In this document: piece by piece, positions 33,992 through 41,134 of the stretch
Layout: each line of letters starts with the position of its first letter
How positions within the stretch are numbered: position 1 is the first letter of the stretch
NCBI GenBank assembly: GCA_963668495.1
Contig: OY764545.1
Coordinates: 2,728,001 to 2,792,000 of the forward strand
Source of the DNA: Oleispirillum sp963668495
GTDB taxonomy: Bacteria > Pseudomonadota > Alphaproteobacteria > Rhodospirillales > Rhodospirillaceae
Direction of reading: 5' to 3'
DNA: 64,000 nt
Program-made: the position numbers and the translations under genes
Notes under the pieces: model-generated
What the model was told of the DNA's origin: nothing
Seen by the model: only the letters and a program-made list of their open reading frames with translations
Database searches by the model: none

Positions 33992-34573
33992 ATGAAATAC
34001 ATTGGACCGGAAGGCAAACCCGCAGGTTCACCGTGGCGTGATGGCGACCCTAACAATGATGTTGAGGGCGATGTTGTCACAGCTAAAGTCTGGGAGCACC
34101 CCATGCGGGAAATCGTCACAGTCATCACCGGGGCGGGTCTAACCCCATCAGGTGACGATCTGGGGCAATTGCGCAAGGCGATTGACAAGCGGATTGCTGA
34201 CAACGTACCGGAAATTCCCGACCTTGAGCCAATTCGAGCAAAGCTGGAGAAGACCCAGACTGGACTGAAAGAATACAGGGTACTGGACGGTAATTACCAA
34301 CTGGTGTCGACCGATGCCGGGGCAATGCTCGGCATGGCGGGCGATATACAGATCGGCTTACAAGGCACCGGGCAATATGTCCAAGCCTCGGTGTATACGG
34401 TCTACAACCCATTTAACAGCAGCCGTCTTATCAGTTATGTCGACGGAGTCAGCATCATTATGGCTGGTCATGGGCCGCTCACCACATGCCGGATCAAGCC
34501 CTACGGCCTCGTGACGTTAATGTATCTGGGGTATAACAAGTGGCTGTGTACTGGTGCGGGGGTCGAGTCATGA
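33992..34573 (+). CDS. Tail fibre / fibre-base protein
   Basis: A 193-residue protein right after DUF2313, where Mu places its fibre gene S. The N-terminus has short repeats (GPEGKPAGSPWRDGDPNNDV) and a helical segment with VITGAGLTPSGDDLGQLRKA typical of phage tail fibre starts. The C-terminal half is beta-rich. It is much shorter than Mu S, so it may only anchor the adhesin that follows. AAGGAG precedes the ATG. Confidence 0.7.
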   Translation: MKYIGPEGKPAGSPWRDGDPNNDVEGDVVTAKVWEHPMREIVTVITGAGLTPSGDDLGQLRKAIDKRIADNVPEIPDLEPIRAKLEKTQTGLKEYRVLDGNYQLVSTDAGAMLGMAGDIQIGLQGTGQYVQASVYTVYNPFNSSRLISYVDGVSIIMAGHGPLTTCRIKPYGLVTLMYLGYNKWLCTGAGVES

Positions 34574-35310
34574 GCGGCCTGCATGCCTTGATATTTGGTG
34601 CGTCTGCGCAAATTGCCGTGCAGGACGTCATCATAGGCGCGGACACAGTTGACTTTGACCTCCGTCACCACATGGCAACCGTGGAGGGATGGGATCAAAG
34701 CTCACCCCTCAACATCCGTGTAATTGTCAATCCTGATGTGGTGATGGGGGCAAGCTCCACTGCTACAGCTGCATTGACTGTGTCCGACCTGCCGTCCGGC
34801 TCAGTTATCAGCATCGAGAACCACGGGCATATTGTTGGGGCTGGTGGGGATGGTGCCAGTTACGCGGCGGCGCAACATGCCCTGCCCGGTGGTCATGCCA
34901 TCCATACCGCTGTCCCCATAATCATCGACAACTCCGGGGTTATTGGCGGCGGCGGCGGCGGCGGCGGGGCTGACTACGTAAACAACGGCTATCGGTTTGG
35001 GGGCAGTGGCGGCGGCGGTGCCGGAGCAATCCCCGGCAAGGGTGGCATAGGCAACAGCTACGTATACGGCGACGGATGGGGCGGGTGTGAGCCGGGATCA
35101 GACGGCTCTCTACTCACTGGCGGCGCGCCCGGATCTGCACCACGCGACAACGGTGGTGGCCTGTATGCGGGCCAAAAAGGCGGTGATCTCGGCGTGGCTG
35201 GGGCCAATGGCCGTAACTCTAACGGGGGGGCAGCCGGATCATACATCGTCGGCGACGATCTAGTCACATGGCAATCGCAAGGCGATTGCCGAGGCAATGT
35301 AACCGCATAA
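34570..35310 (+). CDS. Receptor-binding tip adhesin with polyglycine runs
   Basis: A 246-residue protein. The middle and C-terminal parts carry several Gly-rich strings (eight glycines after VIGG, then GGSGGGGAGAIPGKGG, GGAPGSAPRDNGGG and NSNGGAAGS). This is the pattern of Gp38-type adhesins whose polyglycine helices pack into a sandwich, with variable loops between that bind the receptor. The start overlaps the fibre gene, so it probably sits at the fibre tip. Low-complexity DNA makes it a hot spot for change. Confidence 0.7.
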   Translation: MSGLHALIFGASAQIAVQDVIIGADTVDFDLRHHMATVEGWDQSSPLNIRVIVNPDVVMGASSTATAALTVSDLPSGSVISIENHGHIVGAGGDGASYAAAQHALPGGHAIHTAVPIIIDNSGVIGGGGGGGGADYVNNGYRFGGSGGGGAGAIPGKGGIGNSYVYGDGWGGCEPGSDGSLLTGGAPGSAPRDNGGGLYAGQKGGDLGVAGANGRNSNGGAAGSYIVGDDLVTWQSQGDCRGNVTA

Positions 35311-35323
35311 CAAGGAGACAAAA

Positions 35324-35524
35324 ATGCATATTCACGACGCAATGACATCCTTACTGGATGGAGCCGCAATCCGACGCGCCTCTTACCCGGAAGGCTGTGG
35401 CTTTAAGCTGTCCGTTGCAGATGACGGGGCGGTCACAATGGTTGACGCCAAGGGGTTTACTGAGGTGCCACGTTGGTCTTTCAATACCAGCGATTTCATG
35501 GCAGATGATTGGGAGATACTTTGA
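35324..35524 (+). CDS. DUF2829/Tad2-like protein, candidate anti-Thoeris factor
   Basis: A 66-residue protein with the two ends of the DUF2829 signature: an N-terminal helix and AAIRRASYPEG (family form 'vrR.sW.g'), and a C-terminal DFMADDWEIL (family form 'DllA.DWei'). Tad2 of phage SPO1, a DUF2829 member, sequesters the cyclic signal made by Thoeris TIR proteins. This copy is shorter than typical and sits in the host-interaction end of the phage near com-mom. AAGGAG precedes the ATG. Function is inferred. Confidence 0.68.
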   Translation: MHIHDAMTSLLDGAAIRRASYPEGCGFKLSVADDGAVTMVDAKGFTEVPRWSFNTSDFMADDWEIL

Positions 35525-36015
35525 TGCACACCGTTTCTTTGGCGTTGGCTCTGTTTGCCGTGCTTTGGATTGGCTATACACGCCCCTTTGCATTGGCAAT
35601 CTATCGCCGTTTACAAGGGTCCGAAGTCCATACACCGCGTGCGCTAGAGGTCACCACATTGTTGGCCTATGAGGCCTTTGTTTGGGCATTGGTCGCACCG
35701 TGGACCCCGTTGTGGGCAGCTTTTGGCGGGATCTATATCACAGCCATCTGTCTTTGGTTTGTTTATGGCCATCCCAATGCCGGCAACCGTGGTGAAGACG
35801 CGGTCAAACGCTATTGGTGGGCCGGGTTAGGCTATCGCTGGGCGTATCCTGTGCGGGATAGAATCCCTGAATACAAACTGCTTGGCTGGACGATCGTCAA
35901 GCCACAGCACTGGACAGAGGTGGCAGAGTTGTTCCTGGGCTGGATGACGGCTTACCTGACCACGCCTCTGCTGATTTGCCTCTTGTTGGCAAAATGCATG
36001 GGGGTGATCGGCTAA
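35524..36015 (+). CDS. Integral membrane protein of unknown function
   Basis: A 163-residue protein with about four membrane segments: TVSLALALFAVLWIGY (residues 3-18), WALVAPWTPLWAAFG and IYITAICLWFVYG in the middle, and LTTPLLICLLLAKCMGV at the end. A polar region with Trp and Arg lies between. It shares a base with the Tad2-like stop, so the two are co-translated. Superinfection exclusion is one possibility; there is no family match. Confidence 0.65.
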   Translation: MHTVSLALALFAVLWIGYTRPFALAIYRRLQGSEVHTPRALEVTTLLAYEAFVWALVAPWTPLWAAFGGIYITAICLWFVYGHPNAGNRGEDAVKRYWWAGLGYRWAYPVRDRIPEYKLLGWTIVKPQHWTEVAELFLGWMTAYLTTPLLICLLLAKCMGVIG

Positions 36016-36038
36016 ACCTGCCAGCCCTTCAAACAATA

Positions 36039-36066
36039 CCCCCTTCGGCTTATTGGCCGACGGGGG
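36039..36066 (+). terminator. GC-rich hairpin between membrane gene and com
   Basis: CCCCCTTCGGC (36039-36049) pairs with GCCGACGGGGG (36056-36066) with one mismatch and a six-base loop. There is no T-run. It may partly end tail transcription before com-mom. A second small inverted repeat, CCATATT/AATATGG, lies near 36114-36135. Confidence 0.4.
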
Positions 36067-36185
36067 CCGGGATGCAGCAACATCCCGAACCGTGGGAAAC
36101 TCCCCCACACAACCATATTAGGCCATCAATATGGCTGTCCCGTCACCCTCGCGAAGGGCGGGAATGTTGTACACGGTAAACAGTA

Positions 36186-36407
36186 ATGGAGTCCATACGT
36201 TGCGGCTGTGGCCGCAAATTGGCCGAGGGTGATTTCCTCGGCAACATCGCAATCAAATGTCCCAAATGTGGGGCAATAAACCGAATTCAGAGGGCCGCGA
36301 GCCCCTTCCCTGATCGCCATAGAGCGGCATATCAAAGGGACCATAACAATGGCTCGCAAACCTCATCACCCGCCCATAGCGGGAAACATTCATCGCCCGG
36401 CGACTAA
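36186..36407 (+). CDS. com: Com-like zinc-finger translational activator of mom
   Basis: A 73-residue protein with the Com pattern. It starts MESIRCGCGRKL and continues with IAIKCPKCGAIN, giving four cysteines for one zinc. In Mu, Com binds the mom mRNA and frees its hidden start site. Here the mom ATG (36349) lies inside the end of com, so the same coupled control is likely. The C-terminal tail is polar and poorly conserved. Confidence 0.9.
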   Translation: MESIRCGCGRKLAEGDFLGNIAIKCPKCGAINRIQRAASPFPDRHRAAYQRDHNNGSQTSSPAHSGKHSSPGD

Positions 36408-37083
36408 GACAGTCGGATACATTTACGGTTCTCAGGCCGTGGCCGGATTTGGCAATCGTGATTTTTACGTTGCTCAGATACCGCGCAAGACTGCTGTTGA
36501 TATCATCGTGTCTAAGCATTACTCCCGCCGGATTGTGAACAATTCATATATCCATCTCGGCGTCTTTCTGGCCGGGCAATTGGTTGGTGTTTTGCAATTC
36601 GGATACGCACTGATGCCGAGCCGGGCATCTAAGGTTGTCGCCAATACGGGCAATACGGAATATCTCGAATTGAACCGCATGTGGATAGACGATATTGCCC
36701 CACGCAACAGCGAAAGCCGGGCAATATCTTATGCATTCAAATACATCAAACGGGCCTGTCCATCAGTGCGATGGGTACAGTCATTTGCAGATGAACGTTG
36801 CGGCTGCTTGGGTGTGGTCTATCAGGCTGCAAACTTCCTATATTGTGGCAGTCACAAAACGTCGTTTTTTGAATTGGACGGCGAGACCTATCACGAGATG
36901 TTGCTGACAGCCCATAAGAAAGGGGGACAGCGTGGGGAGTTTTTACGGCGCAATCTACACCGCGCCACAAAGCACAGCCTGCGGCAGTTCAGATATGTCT
37001 ATTTCCTAAAGCCGAAATACAGGAAGGATTTAAATCTTCGCATCCAGCCATACCCGAAGCCAGAGCCGAGGCAGGAAGATTAA
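36349..37083 (+). CDS. mom: Mom adenine-modification protein
   Basis: A 244-residue homologue of Mu Mom, an acetyltransferase-fold enzyme that converts adenines of phage DNA to N6-carbamoylmethyladenine and so blocks many restriction enzymes. Recognised by HYSRRIVNNSYIHLGVFL, VGVLQFGYALMP, YLELNRMWIDD and FADERCGCLGVVYQAANF. Overlaps com by 59 bases. AAGGGACC lies upstream of the ATG. Last gene before the right phage end, as in Mu. Confidence 0.92.
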   Translation: MARKPHHPPIAGNIHRPATKTVGYIYGSQAVAGFGNRDFYVAQIPRKTAVDIIVSKHYSRRIVNNSYIHLGVFLAGQLVGVLQFGYALMPSRASKVVANTGNTEYLELNRMWIDDIAPRNSESRAISYAFKYIKRACPSVRWVQSFADERCGCLGVVYQAANFLYCGSHKTSFFELDGETYHEMLLTAHKKGGQRGEFLRRNLHRATKHSLRQFRYVYFLKPKYRKDLNLRIQPYPKPEPRQED

Positions 37084-37096
37084 AAATGTGGTGCGG

Positions 37097-37193
37097 CTTT
37101 TATCGCAAAAACGTAACAGGCGGTCATAAATCAGTGACCGCCGTCTAATTTCGCTATGCAAAAAGTAGCGCAAAATTATGCAAAAAATCGCGC
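37097..37193 (-). repeat. Right-end transposase-site-like repeats (R1-R3)
   Basis: Read on the minus strand, R1 (37193-37176) and R2 (37171-37154) both have GCGC-N4-TTTTGCATA and are about 22-24 bases apart, while a weaker R3 (about 37112-37097) has TTTTTGCGATAAAAG. They mirror L1 and L2 at 1231-1292. Mu also has two close sites and one more distant site at its right end. Binding by this phage's MuA is inferred. Confidence 0.6.
37119..37142 (+). terminator. Hairpin after mom
   Basis: GGCGGTCA (37119-37126) pairs perfectly with TGACCGCC (37135-37142) around an 8-base loop. It lies 36 bases after the mom stop and inside the R3-R2 end repeats. No strong T-run. It probably ends late transcription at the prophage edge. 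Confidence 0.5.
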
Positions 37194-37280
37194 TCGCCTA
37201 TATCAAAAACTGGAAAAAGCACAAAAAAAGAACGGCTAGTGTAAAACACTGCCGTAAAAACTGTAAAACCATATATTAGG

Positions 37281-37297
37281 AAAAAGCGGTAAGCCGC
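37281..37297 (-). terminator. Terminator of tRNA-Phe
   Basis: On the minus strand GCGG-CTTA-CCGC is followed by TTTTT, 9 bases after the tRNA end. A longer inverted repeat, CCATATATT (37269-37277) and AATATATGG (37300-37308), encloses it and overlaps the tRNA CCA. Confidence 0.7.
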
Positions 37298-37305
37298 AGA
37301 ATATA

Positions 37306-37381
37306 TGGTGCCCGGGGGCGGATTCGAACCACCGACACACGGATTTTCAATCCGTTGCTCTACCAACTGAGCTACCCGGGC
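37306..37381 (-). tRNA. tRNA-Phe (GAA)
   Basis: A 76-base cloverleaf with encoded CCA. Acceptor GCCCGGG pairs with CCCGGGC. The anticodon stem ACGGA/TCCGT holds loop TTGAAAA, anticodon GAA. The T loop is GGTTCGAATCC. It is a likely attachment site for the element whose integrase is at 141-1166. Confidence 0.97.
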
Positions 37382-37427
37382 AACCGGACCTTTCGGTCTT
37401 CACAACATATGTCGTCGTGAGGAGGCG

Positions 37428-37456
37428 TTTATAGAAAAGTTGCACGGACCTGTCCA
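37428..37456 (-). promoter_or_regulatory. Sigma-70-type promoter for tRNA-Phe
   Basis: On the minus strand TGGACA (37456-37451) and TATAAA (37433-37428) are 17 bases apart, about 47 bases before the tRNA. A small GACC-GAAA-GGTC hairpin lies in the leader. Confidence 0.65.
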
Positions 37457-37600
37457 GTGGGAAAATACATGATTTCGGTTTTTCCTGAATTATTTATCGT
37501 ATTTCAGGGAACTTGGACGGCATAACCAACAAAAAACCACTGAACACCGCCGCTGAATCAAAAAAATCCGATCTTCCACAACCACTTTGCGGCATTGAAC

Positions 37601-38008
37601 CTAACCCGGAAGGCCATCCACTTTGGGGATATTTTCCAAACGCTCATCCCATCCCGCACGGCTTGCAAAGCAGATATGCGCAGTCGGTCGGATATGGATC
37701 GCACTATCAATACTTCCAGCAGGCACAACCACCAAAGCGCTATCTGATTGAATACTCGGGAGAGCAGACCCGCACCTACTACAAAAACTCTTTTCGTGTC
37801 GGGTCTCTGGAACCCTGTAAGTCTGGACACTTTCATGACCAGAAACCCAAGTTACCGTCGCCGTCGATGAAAACAAATTGGCCGCGTGCGCAGACCCCGT
37901 ATCCTTTTGACAGCGTTTACAGTGACAAAGGAAAAAGCCCTCAAACTCACCTGAGATTTTAAACTGAACGGTACCACACAAACATGAGCCAGAGATGGTT
38001 GGGGGCAT
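37601..38008 (-). CDS. GFA-family (DUF636) zinc protein
   Basis: A 135-residue protein of the glutathione-dependent formaldehyde-activating enzyme-like family. It has the zinc ligands in SGSCLCGTVQF, LCHCKRCQKDTGS and FCSRCGSALP. Members bind zinc and some act on glutathione adducts, but most have no known substrate. It follows the yacG end after about 75 bases with a weak ribosome site, so it may be a separate unit. Confidence 0.9.
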   Translation of the reverse strand: MPPTISGSCLCGTVQFKISGEFEGFFLCHCKRCQKDTGSAHAANLFSSTATVTWVSGHESVQTYRVPETRHEKSFCSRCGSALPSIQSDSALVVVPAGSIDSAIHIRPTAHICFASRAGWDERLENIPKVDGLPG

Positions 38009-38082
38009 AATGATATACTCTCATTCGTTTGACGCGGAATCGCAGGTGCGTTTGCTACCCTGCCAAATTAATGGGGCAGCCC

Positions 38083-38283
38083 CTAATCCTTATCTTCGTA
38101 AACGGTTTCATACAAATCATCGTCGTCATCCTCGACCACCGGGATGGTGTATGCACCACTGGCCCAATTTCCCAAATCCCGCACCTTACAGCGACTGGAA
38201 CAAAACGGACGGGTCGCGTACTCGGCTGGTTTGCCACAAATCGGACAAGCGCCTGCAACCCAATTGGATGGTGTGTGTGTCAT
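38083..38283 (-). CDS. yacG: DNA gyrase inhibitor YacG
   Basis: A 66-residue zinc protein with CPICGKPAE and FCSSRCKVRDLGNW, giving a four-cysteine site, and an acidic tail (VVEDDDDDLYE). YacG binds GyrB and inhibits gyrase. The ATG overlaps the RNase gene stop as ATGA, a pairing conserved in alphaproteobacteria. Confidence 0.93.
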   Translation of the reverse strand: MTHTPSNWVAGACPICGKPAEYATRPFCSSRCKVRDLGNWASGAYTIPVVEDDDDDLYETVYEDKD

Positions 38284-39614
38284 GACTGTACTTCCTTACG
38301 CAATGTATACCCGATCATCGCCTCGGCTTCGCGACAACTATCCTGACCGGGACCGTTCAACCACCCAAGCACGGGGGCGGAAACAGTAAGTGTCCGGCGT
38401 GGGTGGCCTGATGCAACATCCGCCACCACCGAACGCAAAGCATCCAAAGCCTCGGTTTCGATGGCGGCCTCACTGGCTGTAACTGTGTCTCCGTAAACCA
38501 CTTCGTGCAGCGCAAGACCGCGGCGAGCACGAACCAGCTCCAAATGCCCCATGGGGGAAACCCCATGCACTTGCACCCTATCGTCTTGATCCAACAATTG
38601 ACGCAGGAGCGGAGCCAACCTTTGCGCTGCCGGTCGTGCGCTTTTCCCCTTTCCTTCCGGGACAACATCCACAACCACCGCCCCGCCGAGATTTCTGAGC
38701 CGCAATGCCTGCGCCAAGGCTGCAATGGCTTCGTCATTACAAAGCTGCGCGGCCCGTGGCCCAGTGACCCCATTGGTGTCAATATCGGCAACCCAAAATG
38801 CTCGGGTCATTTCCAATGATAGAGAACCGCCACTCGGTAAGGGAACCTCTGGGGATAACGCTGTAACCAGCGCATCATCACCGCCGGCCTGTGCAAATGC
38901 ATCCTTCAAGTTTACGGATACTTGATACTTGCCCAGAATTGCGCGCGCGCCAGACATCAGGTCTCCGCCCGTGACGTCAACCCTATCCACAGGCTCTGCC
39001 ATCTCCGCCAACCATTCCACGAAGGGATCAGGGGCGGGACGAAGGCATTGGACACGATTTGGCGCAACTTGCATATCGCACCACATCTGGCGCAAGACCT
39101 CAACATCCTGCGACAACACAGCATCACACTGTGATGCAGCGGCACCGCGCACGACCAAGCCTTCATCAGGCTGCATAGCGGCCTTGGCCCATTGCGACAG
39201 GCGATCAGCATCATCCGCATTCAGGCGGCGAGAAACCGAGCACCCTTTACGAAACGGGGAATAAACCAACCACGGCGAGGACAAGCGAATTTTCCCAGTC
39301 AGCCGCGGGCCTTTTTCCGCCCGAGCCTGACGATCAATCGCCACGGTCACATACACGCCCTGCTGCAAGTCATGCGCTGCGCCCGGATAGTCTTTGAGAG
39401 GCAAAAACCCGGGCTGCGTGCCGCCAATATCGACCAGAACCGCACGTGCGCCCGTTACGGCACCCAGCACCCGGCCCCGCCAAACTGCACCTTCCGCTGT
39501 TGATGGTGTTCCGCGGAACAGCCGAACCTCCACCGGGCGATCATCGGATTGAGCATACAAAAGCGCCCGGGTTTCACCGGGATAGCGCGTTGCCGCGACC
39601 GCGAGCCGGGCCAC
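38280..39614 (-). CDS. rng: Ribonuclease E/G family protein
   Basis: A 444-residue RNase G-type endoribonuclease. An S1-like RNA-binding segment (RGRVLGAVTGARAVLVDIG, about residues 46-64) is followed by the catalytic core, with metal ligands expected in VADIDTNG and VVVDVVPEG. It lacks the CPxC zinc-link of RNase E and the long C-terminal scaffold, which fits the short alphaproteobacterial paralogue. AGGAGGTG seven bases upstream, inside the end of maf, fixes a GTG start at 39614. Forms a chain with maf and yacG. Confidence 0.9.
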   Translation of the reverse strand: MARLAVAATRYPGETRALLYAQSDDRPVEVRLFRGTPSTAEGAVWRGRVLGAVTGARAVLVDIGGTQPGFLPLKDYPGAAHDLQQGVYVTVAIDRQARAEKGPRLTGKIRLSSPWLVYSPFRKGCSVSRRLNADDADRLSQWAKAAMQPDEGLVVRGAAASQCDAVLSQDVEVLRQMWCDMQVAPNRVQCLRPAPDPFVEWLAEMAEPVDRVDVTGGDLMSGARAILGKYQVSVNLKDAFAQAGGDDALVTALSPEVPLPSGGSLSLEMTRAFWVADIDTNGVTGPRAAQLCNDEAIAALAQALRLRNLGGAVVVDVVPEGKGKSARPAAQRLAPLLRQLLDQDDRVQVHGVSPMGHLELVRARRGLALHEVVYGDTVTASEAAIETEALDALRSVVADVASGHPRRTLTVSAPVLGWLNGPGQDSCREAEAMIGYTLRKEVQS

Positions 39615-39616
39615 GA

Positions 39617-40216
39617 CTACACCTCCTGCGGATGACGGATGCCAGCAGACAGTAATAGATTGGAAACTTCCGGCAGGCTCAGCCCAACAACGTTGCTGTA
39701 GCTGCCGTTGATGGACAAGACAAATCGCCCAGCCAAACCTTGGATAGCATAGCCACCTGCCTTACCGTTCCATTCGCCGGAAGCCAGATACATGCGTTCT
39801 TCGGACGGGGATAACGATTTAAACCGCACCACAGTTGTCACCCGGCGCACCTTCACTTTGCCGGACACCGGATCAATAACGCAAATTCCACCGTGGACAC
39901 GGTGCCGTCGCCCGGACAACAAACGTAGACAGCGTCGTGCCGTCGCCTCGTCCTCCGCTTTCGGCAGGATACGGCGACCACAGGCCACCACGGTGTCTGC
40001 GGCTAAAATAACGTCATCAGGGTAATCAACAGCGACAGCTTTGGCTTTTTCTTCCGCCAAACGCACGGCAAGCGCCGCAGGCGTTTCACAATCCTGCGGC
40101 GTCTCGTCAATATCTGCCGGAGCACTAACATCCGCCGCAAGCCCGATCTGTTGCAACAGATCCCGGCGGCGTGGCGACGCGGATGCCAAAACCAGCCTTA
40201 GCCCGTGATTGGCCAT
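39617..40216 (-). CDS. maf: Maf nucleotide pyrophosphatase
   Basis: A 199-residue Maf/HAM1-fold protein that hydrolyses non-canonical or modified nucleoside triphosphates. The signature ASASPRRRDLL is at residues 9-19, with DVILAADTVV and KAGGYAIQGLAGRFV further on. ATG at 40216 is preferred; a longer TTG reading starts at 40228. Its last codons contain the ribosome site of the RNase gene. Confidence 0.93.
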   Translation of the reverse strand: MANHGLRLVLASASPRRRDLLQQIGLAADVSAPADIDETPQDCETPAALAVRLAEEKAKAVAVDYPDDVILAADTVVACGRRILPKAEDEATARRCLRLLSGRRHRVHGGICVIDPVSGKVKVRRVTTVVRFKSLSPSEERMYLASGEWNGKAGGYAIQGLAGRFVLSINGSYSNVVGLSLPEVSNLLLSAGIRHPQEV

Positions 40217-40236
40217 AATCGTCACCAAATGCAGTA

Positions 40237-40455
40237 TTATTTAAAGCGGAAGGTAATACGACCTTTGCTGAGGTCGTAAGGGGTCATTTCCACTTGCACA
40301 CGGTCACCGGTCAGAACCCGAATGCGGTTCTTACGCATCTTGCCGGAAGTGTGTGCCAAAATTTCATGATCATTGTCCAGTTTTACCCGGAACATCGCAT
40401 TCGGCAGCAGCTCAACAACCGTGCCGGAAAACTCAATCAGGTCTTCTTTTGCCAT
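40237..40455 (-). CDS. infA: Translation initiation factor IF-1
   Basis: A 72-residue S1-fold protein that matches bacterial IF-1 along its length: MAKEDLIEFSGTV, LPNAMFRVKLDN, ILAHTSGKMRKNRIRVL and the closing YDLSKGRITFRFK. It binds the ribosomal A site during initiation. The 130-base gap before it probably holds its own promoter. Confidence 0.98.
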   Translation of the reverse strand: MAKEDLIEFSGTVVELLPNAMFRVKLDNDHEILAHTSGKMRKNRIRVLTGDRVQVEMTPYDLSKGRITFRFK

Positions 40456-40589
40456 AAATTCCTCTTTGCTGGCTATGTCGGGATGCAGGCTGCACCACAG
40501 CTCTAGCCCGTATATTTTTTAAGACGTCCTTTAGTGCGCCGATCCCCGCAAGGAATCAAGCTATTTTCACACAAAAAACGGCGAAAACC

Positions 40590-41129
40590 TTATCCACGCA
40601 GTTTTTTGAAGCTATTTCGCATGCGGTGCCACAAAACATGACCGCGTTGCTTGACCAATTTGGTCGGACCTTTACGCGGCCGCACGGACTTTTCCGGCGA
40701 GGCAGGCTCCCACTCCTGCAGGATATGATCGCGGATTTCATCACGAACTTTTCGGTACGCCTCCAACTGGGCTTCCCGATTGCCTTCGGTTGCGCTGGGG
40801 TCTTCAATCGGCCAGTACAGAACCTCACAGGATGTGGTCCGGGTTTCTTCCAATGCCCGGTCATGGGCAGCCTTACTTAAGGCAACGATCACTTCAAAAT
40901 TGTCGTCATGCAAATCATCAAAGGTTTTCGGACGATGATTATCCAGCGGCATATAGCCACCTTCCTCTAACACCACGGAAACGAAGCCGTTGGCGTGCCC
41001 GGCTTCAACCCCGACAGATTCAACATAGGCCTTATCGCCATACAACTTACGAAAAATCGACAACGCCATCGGTGAGCGAATGGCGTTATATGTACAGGCA
41101 AACAGTACGGCTGATGGAATTGTGCTCAT
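40590..41129 (-). CDS. Low-molecular-weight tyrosine phosphatase / ArsC-like protein
   Basis: A 179-residue protein with the CX5R phosphate loop (FACTYNAIRSP, Cys near residue 11) and the general-acid Asp in WPIEDPSA. These are hallmarks of low-molecular-weight protein tyrosine phosphatases and arsenate reductases of that fold. A basic C-terminal extension (RPRKGPTKLVKQR) is unusual. It sits in the conserved hisD-UPF0262-phosphatase-infA order; the substrate is not known. Confidence 0.88.
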   Translation of the reverse strand: MSTIPSAVLFACTYNAIRSPMALSIFRKLYGDKAYVESVGVEAGHANGFVSVVLEEGGYMPLDNHRPKTFDDLHDDNFEVIVALSKAAHDRALEETRTTSCEVLYWPIEDPSATEGNREAQLEAYRKVRDEIRDHILQEWEPASPEKSVRPRKGPTKLVKQRGHVLWHRMRNSFKKLRG

Positions 41130-41134
41130 GCCCC

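Larger units (their letters stand above)
1200..37200. mobile_element. Mu-like transposable prophage, about 36 kb
   Basis: Contains an ordered Mu-type gene set: repressor, Ner, MuA, MuB, DUF3164, GemA, Mor-like activator, lysis, DUF1804/terminase/DUF935 portal/MuF, protease, capsid, DUF1320, G, sheath, tube, tape measure, N, P, V, GP46, J, DUF2313, fibre, com and mom. The length is typical for the group. Repeats of the form GCGC-N4/5-TTTTGCATA lie inverted at the two extremes. The exact ends are not resolved: the left end is after the integrase stop (1166) and before about 1231, and the right end is between about 37194 and 37300. No reading-frame damage was seen in core genes, so it may be functional. 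Confidence 0.92.

Noticed and set aside
1225..37254. TGCCG at 1225-1229 and 37250-37254 as the 5-base target duplication of the Mu-like phage
   Set aside because: The right copy is over 50 bases outside R1 while the left touches L1, and the right end would not close in CA; probably chance.
37480..37510. A third copy of the late operator near TTTTTCCTGAA
   Set aside because: Only about 11 bases match, the dyad is absent, and it lies outside the phage beyond tRNA-Phe.
37513..37962. A 149-codon plus-strand frame between tRNA-Phe and yacG
   Set aside because: Exact antisense of the GFA-family gene, which has all its zinc cysteines; composition is not protein-like.
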